DNA from: Rebecca billardiae RCC1528 | Lineage: Eukaryota; Haptophyta | Length of the DNA: 64,000 bases | Reading direction: 5' to 3' | Assembly (NCBI GenBank): GCA_965240325.2 | Contig: OZ251252.1 | Span: 248,001-312,000, forward strand | Shown here: positions 41,462-51,474 of the stretch, piece after piece | Layout of the letters: every line of letters starts with the position of its first letter | Numbering within the stretch: the first letter of the stretch is position 1 | Translations under genes and position numbers: made by a program | The notes under the pieces: model-generated | What the model was told of the DNA's origin: nothing | What the model saw: only the letters and a program-made list of their open reading frames with translations | Database searches by the model: none

Positions 41462-42860
41462 CTGATCGGTGACGCGGACTCATGATCTCATCATCACGCG
41501 TGGCGGCCCGCGCGGAGGCGTAGCAGCGCGACGATGTATCCGCCCCTTACCGCAGTCGTTCACGACTTTGCTGACGATGCTTCGTACGACGGCAGAAGCA
41601 AAGTAGTTGACGACGGGGTCCGCTGAGGGCGCCTTCAGATGCGCGGCCAGTCCGCGCGGGCGCCTTATTTATATATTGGGCCGCACTGACCCGTCCCGTG
41701 AGTAACTCGGCAGCAGCCGCCGCCGCCGATTCGCGGGATCCGATGCTACGACGACGACGACGACTTGATAGGTACGACCGTATCGGACGAGCCGATCGTC
41801 GTCCGAATTAAGTACGTACGACGAGCGACTGCTAGCAGGCTACTGCTATATAGCTACTCTACCGTCGAGTAGTCGCGCTCTGACGGTGATTACGTACGGG
41901 TGGGTCCCTCCCAACTGGGGCGATATATTCTGGCGCACTCAGAGTGACGGATCCTATAGATTTTATGGTCTCTCACCCAGAATCGACGCTATAAATGCGT
42001 CCCATCGGGGCGGAGCGCAAAAGTTTCGACCTCAAAACCTACTCCGCGTGCCGTCGCGCGGCCGAGCGCGCGCGCGCCGCGCCAGTAGTCTTATGAGTAG
42101 TGTCACATAGTAGAGATTTTGCGAAGCGTTACTACTTCATGGTTATGGTGGCTAGATGGCGATCGACATGCGATCGGAATTACTTATTTACAACTACCGT
42201 TGACACCCGACCGAACCATTTTATGAAGCAAAGAGTGGGGCTCTATGCTGTGCGCTGATACCTCCAACAAACTACAGCAAGCAGATCGAGCATATTACCC
42301 ACTTCATATATATATAGCCACTTACCCGTATATAGTATGAGTGTTACCCACTTTATATTGACCGTGGATGCGGTTCACTATATATTCAAATTCGTTCCGA
42401 TATATGTGGGTACGTTTGTTGGGTCATCGAATAGGCGCCGAGCGACGCGGACACAGGCAACCCGGGCCGCAACCGGACTGCCTGCGAGTGGCAGTGTTTG
42501 TGGCGGGCTGCGTGCCGAGGCACACACCATCGCCCGCCACCGAGCATGCCACCGTCGTCACACGGGAGCCCTCCGCCGTCGAGGCTGGACTATCAGCCAA
42601 CGCCACCGCCGGAGCTTGCCGCGTTCGGCGGCTTCCGTGCTCGTACTCCGCGTGTCACCGGTCGTCGTATGCCCACCCGCGTGAGGCCGCCACCAGTCCA
42701 TGACTACCGCAGCTGCAGCCCATGCCGCCGACGATGCCTCCCACCATCTTCTCGCCAGGCAGCAATACGATAGGTTCACCGACGCTGCTGCTAGGCTGAG
42801 AGCACTCAGCCAGTTGGCCGGCGAGACGTCAGATGGTTGAGCTGCTGGCCTACTCCATCA
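41462..42860. other. Gene-poor, lower-GC region
   Basis: Mixed composition with AT-rich pieces (41650-41700, 42300-42420). Contains short direct repeats ttacccactt at about 42294 and 42344 with nearby tatata runs. One isolated frame at 41886-42110 (starting GTG, with YGWVPPNWGDIFWRTQSDGS) looks protein-like but has no ATG or partner exon. No gene is called. Confidence 0.4.
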
Positions 42861-43740
42861 CGTTGCGGCTTCCGCTCGCTCAAGTACACCCAACGTGACG
42901 ACGAGAACGTGCCGGGCAATCATCAGACATGCGTCTGAGGGGTCTACTACGCCTAGCCGTAGAGTTGCTGAGTACGAGTCTTCGCAGACCACAAGCGGAA
43001 CGAGTGGGACCACCCAATGGCAGGAGCAACAGCGTGGGGTGGCACCCGCGCCTGTCAACGCGACCGCGTTCTGTCAAGAATGGACCCATATCCTGCGACC
43101 ACTCTCGAGCACCGCATACTATGCCCACACTCGGCATAGGGAAGGATCGCTGAGCGCCTGCTGCCGCTGTCAAAGGCCCTGCTGATCTTCCTGGCGCTGG
43201 ATCGTGCACACGGATGGCAAGTCGACGTGCTCGCCGCACATCGCGGCGGCTTCTCAGCATCCCAAGTCCTCAGTGCACCCATCCTAGGCCTGCTGGTCGA
43301 TGATTGGTACCAACCCCCACCAAACACGCCCTCTCGGAAGTCGCCAATCGCTTACATGGCTCCCCGAGAGCCCGGGGCTGGCTGTCGTGCGTTCTCACGA
43401 GCAGCTTGCGCACAGCCCAAATGTCACCTTCACGGTGCGTTGAGCTGCTCAAGATGGCGGGAGCGTCAAGAGCATGCCCGTGCACGACACTGACCCATGC
43501 CTCCCGTCGCCTGACCCGCATGTGGCAAAAACTGACCCTGCTCGAAGGCACGGGTCGAACACCCGCCGATCGATTCAAGTTGTCTGTACGCGTCTAGCCG
43601 GGCGAGAGTCAAACATGCGGGCACGTGCCAGGCGGGGATGTGTGACCACGGATCCCATCCGTGAGCACGCGCAAAGCGCTGGAGCGCGCGATAGGTGTTG
43701 GCTGTGGTCTACCCGACACACGGCGGCTCGGTCGCGCTGG
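42860..43740 (+). pseudogene. Decayed ORF cluster, possibly a retroelement remnant
   Basis: Frames break every 100-250 bp. In the plus strand AAHRGGFSASQVLSAPILGL then LVDDWYQPP (about 43205-43318) is followed after a frameshift by PTKHALSEVANRLHGSPRAR (about 43310-43380). The order Psqvl..lGl.vD....P..K..L is reminiscent of the region after the catalytic motif in reverse transcriptases of DIRS/gypsy type. The resemblance is weak and no YxDD motif is seen. It abuts the inverted-repeat element at 43758. Confidence 0.22.
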
Positions 43741-43757
43741 AGATAGGGGGGCCAAAG

Positions 43758-44412
43758 TTCAGCCAGGGGACGCCCATTTTGGACGTTGAGATGTGCGTTC
43801 AAGGTTCCTAACGCGAGCGCTCCCGGACCGCCCCCGGACACGCCGCCGAGCGCCGCAAGGCCGTTGGCCTCGCCGTCGACGGCGCCGCGATGAGCGCTGC
43901 CACGGCTGCAGACGTGCGCGCTGCGCCCAGCGCGCGAGACGAGCGGGCGCACAGTCCCCACACACGCAGCCGCGCCGCTTGACCCGACCTGCGTCTCCGT
44001 CTCCTCGCGCCGCACGCGCAGGGCGAGGCAGGCGAGTTGTGCCCAGTCCGACGCCGCGGCAGCCGCGCAGGTGGCGGCGCTGATCGAGGGCTCGCCGCGG
44101 GCGCTCCTGGGGCCCTGCCTCAAGGAGCTGCTCGTGGCGATCGTGACCGTCCTCGACCGCCTTCCTCGGGCCCGAGCCCACTCCGGCGCACTGCGGCTGG
44201 CGGCCGGACAAGCGAGCACGCGCGGCGACGAGGATGATGCCACGTCGTCGCCGCGCCTGGGCGAGGAAGCTGCGCAGCCGCGTGCGCAGCCGGTGTCGGA
44301 TGCGGATGCGACGACGATGGAGACGTACGACGGCGTCGTTGGCGAGATCGTTGACGGCGCGCACTCTGTAGACGAGGGCCTGCAGCAAACTACGGGCGAG
44401 GAGGGGCTTTGA
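43758..44412 (+). repeat. Left long inverted repeat of the 43.8-46.9 kb element
   Basis: Reverse-complement match to 46237-46881. Carries an open piece starting MAALIEGSPRALLGPCLKEL at 44071 and ending at 44412; the matching frame is broken in the right copy by the indel. Confidence 0.88.
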
Positions 44413-44431
44413 GGACGGGCTTGCCGGCCCA

Positions 44432-45610
44432 GTGCCCGTCCCGAACCCGTTCAGTGCCGAGTCCGCGCGTCCTGCGTTGGCGGAGTCGGAGGCGATCGCG
44501 GCTCGTCGGGAACAACCAGAAGCATGCCGAGTGATCAGGCTGGAGGAGCACGCGCGGGCGCTCCATGTGTCGGTCAATCTGAGGAAGGACACGCACTTGG
44601 ACCCGGTGAGAGCCGAGTGCCACTTTCAACTCGCGGCGCCACAGTCGGCCCGCATGATTGCACTTGCGCGGCGCGTCTGGCACCTCTGACAACTCGGGCG
44701 CGCGGACATAGCCGAGCCGGTTGCGGCCGCGCACTGCCAGACAAGGAGCTGATTGCACTGCTCACCACAGCCCGGCTGCGCGAGCTCGTCGAGCTCGCAC
44801 GAGACGACGCGAGCAGCCTGCCAGCCGGGACGACGTGGGCACAGGGCCGACTTCCCAGGTGCGTCCTCGACTCGGACCACCCGCTGCCAAGGCTGCCCAG
44901 CGGGGAGCGCGGCGGCCGCGGCGGCCGCGGCCGAGGCGGCCGTGGCAGCGGCCACGCCGCCGCTGCTCCGCTGCGCTCAGCCTCGGGCCCGGTCAAGGCG
45001 GCGGCGAACGACGCACTCGCTGGCCTTCTCGCGCCGCCGCGAGGGGCGCTGCTCATCGCTGGCGCCGCCGCTGCCGCCTCGAAGCCCGACGCCAAGGACT
45101 CACGCATTCTGCTCCGGTGCTTCGCCGTCATGGGCAAGGTGGCGAGCTGCGAGGAAGCCGCGCCGACAGATCTTCAACGTGGCACCGCTGGCGCTCGTCA
45201 GCGCGCGCAGCCGCGGTGGAGGCGGCGGCCAAGGGGCGAGTCGGACGCGTCAGACGCCGTCTACCTGGCGCACTGGAGCAAGAAGCGGCGAGCCATTGCC
45301 ATGCTGAGCCAGGCCTTCGCTCACGCCGTCCTGAAGCAGCCGACAGTGGGCGGCGCCGCGCGAGGAGCACCCCTGCCGTGCCCGTGGGCGCCAAGCGAAC
45401 GCGCGACGGGTCAGAGGAGGCAGAGGCGCACGCCGCGACGGCGGCGCAGACAGTCGTTCGCGTGTCTACTGCCTCGGGCACTCGCGCCTCTGGCTCCCGC
45501 GCGACGACCAGCAGTGACGCTGGCGCTCGTGACAGCGGTGCCAGCGCCCATGAGCCGAGAGGCGACGTGACCGGTACGCGCGCGCCGCGCAGCATCTTGT
45601 CAGTTGATTG
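44432..45610 (+). pseudogene. Degraded internal gene of the inverted-repeat element
   Basis: Protein-like fragments lie in successive plus-strand frames: EEHARALHVSVNLRKDTHLD (about 44550), LPDKELIALLTTARLRELVE (about 44740), ASKPDAKDSRILLRCFAVMG (about 45075), IFNVAPLALVSARSRG (about 45172), AHWSKKRRAIAMLSQAFAHA (about 45270) and TSSDAGARDSGASAHEPRGD (about 45510, stop near 45611). Frame changes between them indicate decay or several introns. Function unknown. Confidence 0.35.
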
Positions 45611-46236
45611 AGTGCGCGGTGACGTGAGCGGTGTGTCGCACACTACAGGCACAGCTCTGAGCTCAGCCGCGGCCGCTGATCGATGACGAAGACGATGGGT
45701 CACGATGGCCTCGTGCCTCGTGGACTCGTGGAGCGGCGTTAGAGCCGCAGCCGATGTCGTGCCCCGGCCCGGACTCGGCGCCGCACTGCCGGTCTGCCAG
45801 TGCTGCGGTCCGACCGCGACCGCGTCCGCTGCCCGGATTCGGCGACTCGGATAGTCGGCATTCATCAGCAGATGACTGCTAAGAGGTCTGGCACGGCTTC
45901 GCCGGTGACGAGGCCACCGGGACCATGCCACTTTCGTGGTCAACTGAGACTACCGCCATCAGCCTGACTGAATGAGCTTGACCGGCGCGTCCGCACGGCT
46001 GCGGGCGCCGCGCCCGCGCGGGGCCGGGCGCGCTGCGACCGCCGCCGCGTCGATCTCGAGTGCCGGAGTTGTGTCCGCGGACCGGTCTGACGAGACGGCC
46101 GCGGACTCCGCAGCCAGCAGGCTTCGAGTAACAGCGTCGCGCGTCTGGGCTGATGCAGGACTTCGGACTCTGTCGTCTAACCACGATCATCGAGCGGCGG
46201 TCGCGGGTGCTGTCCGACGAGACACTCACGCCCCTC

Positions 46237-46881
46237 CTCGTCCGTAGTTTGCGTCCTCCCGCTCCCCCTCGCCCTCGCCCTGCGCGGACATCGCGTCGCC
46301 AGAGTGCGCGCCGTCAATGATCTCGCCACCGACGCCGTCGTACGTCTCCATCGTCGTCGCATCCGCATCCGACACCGGCTGCGCACGCGGCTGCGCAGCT
46401 TCCTCGCCCAGGCGCGACCGTGCTCGCTTGTCCGGCCGCCAGCCGCAGTGCGCCGGAGTGGGCTCGGGCCCGAGGAAGGCGGTCGATGACGGTCACGATC
46501 GCCACGAGCAGCTCCTTGAGGCAGGGCCCCAGGAGCGCCCGCGGCGAGCCCTCGATCAGCGCCGCCACCTGCGCGGCTGCCGCGGCGTCGGACTGGGCAC
46601 AACTCGCCTGCCTCGCCCTGCGCGTGCGGCGCGAGGAGACGGAGACGCAGGTCGGGTCAAGCGGCGCGGCTGCGTGTGTGGGGACTGTGCGCCCGCTCGT
46701 CTCGCGCGCTGGGCGCAGCGCGCACGTCTGCAGCCGTGGCAGCGCTCATCGCGGCGCCGTCGACGGCGAGGCCAACGGCCTTGCGGCGCTCGGCGGCGTG
46801 TCCGGGGGCGGTCCGGGAGCGCTCGCGTTAGGAACCTTGAACGCACATCTCAACGTCCAAAATGGGCGTCCCCTGGCTGAA
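46237..46881 (-). repeat. Right long inverted repeat of the 43.8-46.9 kb element
   Basis: Reverse complement of the left repeat. The outermost bases ggcgtcccctggctgaa end at 46881; beyond this the flanks differ. Confidence 0.88.
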
Positions 46882-48980
46882 AGTGGCACTGTAGCGTTAC
46901 TGACGGCCACGAGCGCGGGTCCTAGCGAGTGTTTAGAGCTGATTTCGGGCTGGATCATTTGCCCTCTGGAGGGGTCTGGGCCGGCCATGTAAAAAAATCA
47001 GGTGCACATACCCTGAATATAGGGCGTAACGGCTAGCATATTTACTTATTAGAATGAGCCTGAACTTATTGGAAACGGCATGTAACGGTCGTCCTATATG
47101 TGACATATAGACCATGTCGACCTCACTTTGATAGAGCATCTCAGCGAGATCGTTCTGAGTCCCCAGCAGCAGCAGGTCCCAACATGCGATATAGGCTGTG
47201 TACTGGCAGGCTGTCAAATATGTAGTTTCCTAGAAGCCACCGATCGTTACATACCCACTGTGTATATAGGCGCCATGCTGATGAATACAGCCTCGTCTGA
47301 TTTCGAGCTGCGAGATACGTTTTCAGACTGTGTATACGGCCACGCGTACGGCGTATTGCAGACATAGTAGACCCAAAGCACCGGCCCCACGTCCTTAGCC
47401 CGGGAGTGCTCTCGGTCATAGTCAAGGTTTAAAGTGACTCGAGCCAACCGTCACCGCTCCCTGGCCGAGACCTACGAGGCAGGTCAAATCTGTCGTCGTC
47501 GCAGTGCGGCACAGTGCCGAGCATGCGATTCGGCAGCAAACGTCTGCTCCAGGCGGTGGCTGGCGTGTCTGCACCAAACCAGGCTGGATGTGATTGGTCC
47601 ATATAGGTACGCACTACCCTGTTCCGCGCTATTTCTGGGCTTAGGGGCGGATATTCGGCCTACAGAGGCTGATCCGGCGCTGTTCGGCGCTCCTGGCTGG
47701 CTGCGCGGAGCCCAACGGCAAGCGCCGGCGTGTGCAAGGTGTCAAGATTGAGACGGTCTCTGACGCTCCCGCCGGTCTTGGGCGCACCAGGGTGCATGAG
47801 GGCCCATCTGCATCTGCTTCTGCAGGCATGAGCGTCACAGGGGCGCGCTTGCAGGCACGGTCGAGTGCACGTCGGACCTGTCGAATGAGCCAACCGCTGC
47901 CTGCGAGCACGTCCGCGACGTCCTGAGAGGCGAATGGGAGGCGCCCAGACGCCATCAGAGGGCACACGTGACCCATACCCAACGTACTGACCATCGCAAG
48001 TGCCACGGCAGGTGCAAACACGGGCCCTACAAGCGGAACATGACAGTTGCGAGCTCCGCGGAGGTGTTGCGCGCGAGCTCGCGCCGGTCTGCTGACGGCG
48101 ATTCCGGCGCAGCAGGGCAGGTTAGGCGAGCTGGGCATCCACATACATACATGGGCACTTGGTGCGAGCATCGATCTCAACTGTGCGAGTTGATCATGAG
48201 CCACACCGTGCGGTAGCGTGACGGGCGCACGCAGCGCGCCAATTCAAGCCGGCCGACGCGCGCCGCGCACGGCGCGAGATGGCCAAGAAGCGGGTGGTGA
48301 GCCGCTGGTGGCGCAAAGGCACGGGTCAGTAGCGCCCACCAGCGTCACGCGCGCGCGCACCCGAGACCATCTCGGCGTCTCAAAGGTCGCGAGCGCGCGG
48401 CGGTCCACTGCCTCCGGCCGCTCGCGCTGGAGCGGAACCGAGCTCTGAGCGTCCGAAGGCGTGAAGCTCGATTTTCGAGCGGGGTCCGAGAAAAAGGCTC
48501 CGCGCCACCCTAAAAGGCCGAGGGCGGAGCGAAAATGCGACGCGACTTTGCTTTTCATTTTTAAATGGGCGGTTTGGCCCCCCTACAGTGGAGAGGCGCT
48601 CCGACATCGTCGGGAGCGTTCAGATCGACCTCGGCCGGCGGCCCGGCGATTTTCCGAGCCGCGCCCCGCGCGAAAAGAAATCAGGCCAGAAAACCCGGTA
48701 TAAATGTTTAAAAGACCGCTGCTGGAAAATCGCCAGGGGGTGAAAATCCCATTTTCTGGCCTGTCCGGGTGGAAAATCCGGCTGCTCAGATCTGACCGGA
48801 CCGGGACCCGGACAGCACAGTATCTAGGGACCAGACACTTTTACATCTTCGTTCTCTTCGGATTTGAGCATGGGGCGGCGCCCCATTTGCACAGTCAAAA
48901 GACCGCGGGTGTAAAAGCAACCGTTGTCGAGTTCGATGTAGCGGCTGGGCGAATTAGTGAATAAAAAAACAATTCACGAG
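46882..48980. other. Gene-poor, lower-GC region
   Basis: 46900-47420 is AT-rich with no long GC-type frame. 47640-48200 has a minus-strand frame of 187 codons of doubtful coding value (HVCPLMASGRLPFASQDVAD). 48460-48960 is AT-richer and has a perfect 12-bp inverted repeat, caggccagaaaa at 48682-48693 and ttttctggcctg at 48752-48763, and a short palindrome around atggggcggcgccccat near 48869. No gene supported. Confidence 0.4.
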
Positions 48981-48984
48981 ACAC

Positions 48985-50016
48985 TTGCGCCCACGGCCGC
49001 GATGGCGTGCGCCGTCCACCCACGACGGAGTCGTGGACGGACATCGCTACACAGCCTACGCGACAGGCGTTGTCGTGATCGAGGTGCCCGTGCCCGTTGT
49101 CGATAGCCAAACGATTGGCACGACGACCTGGCACCACATCCGCGTCAAGCGCGGCGAGGCCGTGGTCCAGCGCGTGTGCGCCACTGAGCTGGCCGATGTG
49201 CGGACGGCGTCGGGTGGCGCAGGGGCTCCTGCCGATGCTACCTGGCGGCTGCTGCGGGGCCTGCTGCCGTGGTCGAGCCTGGGGCAGAGGCTGAGTCAAC
49301 CGCGGAGCAGCTCAACGCTTCCGAGATCGAGCTGCGCGCGGTCGGACCAGATGACGGCCCGCGGCCGTCCAAGCGCACACGCAAGGACGCCTGAGCACAC
49401 GCGTTCAGTCCGAGTAAAGCCTGGTCGGCGTACGAGCGCGAGCCAGCTCAGACACGGCACGAGCGCACGCGTGACGGCTCGTACGATGAGCTCGTCGGCT
49501 TGGTCATCGGGCTGCTGTCGCTCGTCGCCTCGCTTGTCACGTCACACTCAGCTGAGCAGAGACATCACTCCCGCCGTTCAGCTGATCGACGAGGACGAGG
49601 CGGCCAAGGCGGCGGCGGCTCAAACGCCTGGAGGAGGAGCGCAGGAGGAGGAGGAGCTCCCAGCGCTGAGCCTGTGGGGCCGCGCCGAGGCCAGGCACCG
49701 CGGCCAGCGGCTGCAGTCGCGGGTGGCTGCCGGACAGCAGCTCGGCGGCACACGCTCACTCATACGTCGATCCTCTTGCTCGAGAGTCGAGGCGGCGGGC
49801 AAGGTGCAGGCCGCACGCGAGCTTGCTGAGCGTGCGCAGGCCGAGCCGCAGCTGAGCCCCGAGGGTGCTCGGGACGCCGCGTGCGCAAGCAGGCCGCCTC
49901 GCAGCAGATGGTGCTTCGCATCGAATAACTACGCTGATACTAACCCGAAAAAATTTCTTCGCACTGCGTGCGCTTTACTCCCATTATTCTTTATTTATTC
50001 CTTATTCGCGTATTAA
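48985..50016 (+). pseudogene. Hypothetical frame, probably decayed
   Basis: An open frame without an early ATG. Protein-like pieces are DGVVDGHRYTAYATGVVVIE (about 49030) and, in another frame, AEQLNASEIELRAVGPDDGP then RPSKRTRKDA ending at a stop near 49392. A helical Ala/Glu-rich part (LIDEDEAAKAAAAQ, AARELAERAQAEPQ) follows at 49580-49860. The change of frame suggests a broken or intron-split gene. No family recognised. Confidence 0.3.
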
Positions 50017-50094
50017 ATGCCGCTTTTCCGCCTCCCCAGTGCGGAAGTGCGCCAGAAAATGGGAATTCCACCCCAGGGACCCACCTACCGGGCG

Positions 50095-50213
50095 GTGAGT
50101 GAGTGAGTTACGAGTGAGTGGGTGAGCACGGTGAGCTCACTCGCCCGCTGCCCGCGGTCGCGCGTGACACGCTATACGCTTATATATATATACCTATATA
50201 TATATATATATAG
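50095..50213. repeat. (GAGT)n and (TA)n simple repeats
   Basis: gtgagtgagtgagttacgag with further gagt units at about 50095-50130, and a tatata run at 50180-50213, downstream of the scramblase gene. Confidence 0.9.
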
Positions 50214-50267
50214 TCAAACTGTACTGTGTCTTCAGACCCGCCCAGCATGACGCCATGCTGAGTCAGT

Positions 50268-51035
50268 TCAGACCATGGGGGTGGGGCCGACGTTGGTGTT
50301 GCCCGCAAGCGCGGTCTCAAAGTAGAGCTGGTTGAACAGCAGCGTCGCGCCGATGAGCGTCGCGATGTGCTCGGTCGGCGCGTCGGAGGGCGCGTGCATC
50401 TGGAAGGTGTCGGCGTCGGTGAGGAGCTCGCGCTTCATCCCGCCCCACGCCTTGACTACGCGGCCGACCGGCTCGGGCCTGACAGGCTGCTGCAGGCTGT
50501 AGAGGTAGAAGGGCACCTTGCAGCAGCCACCGCCGTTGGGGTCGCACGGGTTGACGCAGAGGCCGCCGCAGCAGGTGGGCTGGTGCAGCACGTGCGTCTT
50601 GACGCCGCTCGCGTCGGAGATCGACATCTGCGGCACGCAGCAGTAGAAGTCCTCGCTCACCGAGCCGAGCTGCGCGCCTGTGGCCGCGTCGGCGGCGACG
50701 ACGGTCTGGCGGCAGCAGCACTTGCTCGGGCCGGGCGCGCAGCGGAACGGGCGCGTGTATGTGACGATTGGCTCGCCGCCCTCCTCGCCGCCGACCGAGA
50801 GCGTCGTGATCCACGGCCGCACCGTCGGGCAGCAGACGCGCCACGCGCAGCTCGACTTCTCGAGCAGGTAGAAGCTCGGCTGCGCGCCCTCGTCGCTCAC
50901 GTAGAAGCGGGTCTCGGCCTCGCACCCAAAGCATTCCCGGAGCCAGCCCTTGCGCGACTGCTTGAGGACCAGCTGCGTGTGGCCCTCGAGCTCGCGAGCC
51001 ATGCTGTTCGGAACGATGCCGCCCTGCTGGTCCAT
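50268..51035 (-). CDS. Phospholipid scramblase family protein
   Basis: Single exon, 255 aa, start ATG at 51033-51035 (MDQQGGIVPNSMARELEGHT); further upstream the frame stays open to 51242 but has no ATG. Family features: LVLKQSRKGWLRECFGCEAE start, Cys-rich centre (FRCAPGPSKCCCRQT, FYCCVPQMSIS, QPTCCGGLCVNPCDPNGGGC), VPFYLYSLQQ, then VGRVVKAWGGMKRELLTDAD and the final hydrophobic IATLIGATLLFNQLYFE helix. This is the scramblase tubby-like barrel, Ca2+-dependent and membrane-linked through the Cys cluster (often palmitoylated) and the C-terminal helix. It exchanges phospholipids between leaflets or acts in membrane signalling; the biochemical role of individual members varies. Confidence 0.9.
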   Translation of the reverse strand: MDQQGGIVPNSMARELEGHTQLVLKQSRKGWLRECFGCEAETRFYVSDEGAQPSFYLLEKSSCAWRVCCPTVRPWITTLSVGGEEGGEPIVTYTRPFRCAPGPSKCCCRQTVVAADAATGAQLGSVSEDFYCCVPQMSISDASGVKTHVLHQPTCCGGLCVNPCDPNGGGCCKVPFYLYSLQQPVRPEPVGRVVKAWGGMKRELLTDADTFQMHAPSDAPTEHIATLIGATLLFNQLYFETALAGNTNVGPTPMV

Positions 51036-51474
51036 GGTGATGGCGTCGGAACGTTTACATTCGTCGTATTCCCGATTCTCGGATGATCCGCACCAGGTAT
51101 CCGCCGAATTTGCGATTCGCCGAAGAATTCCACGACGATTCGCGAAAGCTGGGATCGCGATTGACAGCAATGACTGCGGCCCCACGCGCCCGTCGTCGGC
51201 GCCCGCGGCGGCGGAGGCGCAGCCGGTGGTTGCCGATGCCAAGCCGGTGCCCAGGCCATCATCTCACCACTGAGTTGACTATCGTTACCTGCTAGCGCAG
51301 CGGCTCCACAGCGCCGCGCGCGCAGCCGGTGCGCCCGCAGTCGTGCTCCGCGAGCGCGACGTACGCGATGGTAAGTGACGCATGTTGCGAAGATCGATGA
51401 CGACCTCGGCTGTAAGCGCTGCTGGCGCAGCATGCGGTGCCAACGGCGGCCGCCCGGCCCGAGCGCGGCGCTCG
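51036..51474. other. Intergenic region between NAA10 3' end and scramblase start
   Basis: 439 bp, both neighbours on the minus strand. AT-richer around 51060-51180, probably the scramblase 5' UTR and promoter. No extra gene. Confidence 0.5.

Larger units (their letters stand above)
43758..46881. mobile_element. Probable DNA transposon with about 650-bp terminal inverted repeats
   Basis: The left end (43758 onward, ttcagccaggggacgcccat) is repeated in inverse orientation at the right end (ending 46881). The match runs inward to about 44412 on the left and about 46237 on the right with only small indels, e.g. a roughly 34-bp difference near 44220-44260. The internal 1.8 kb carries degraded coding fragments on the plus strand, such as LPDKELIALLTTARLRELVE (about 44740), KAAANDALAGLLAPPRGALL (about 45000) and AHWSKKRRAIAMLSQAFAHA (about 45270). 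No DDE transposase motif is recognised, so it may be non-autonomous or of an unknown family. Target-site duplications were not evident by eye. A segmental palindrome is the alternative. Confidence 0.6.

Noticed and set aside
47641-48204. 187-codon minus-strand frame
   Set aside because: Codon composition is not clearly biased, no domain is recognised and the surrounding DNA is gene-poor; evidence is too weak for a gene.
51036-51242. N-terminal extension of the scramblase (to 51242)
   Set aside because: The extension has no ATG and sits in AT-richer DNA; the ATG at 51035 has a good context (ACCATGG) and gives a family-sized protein.
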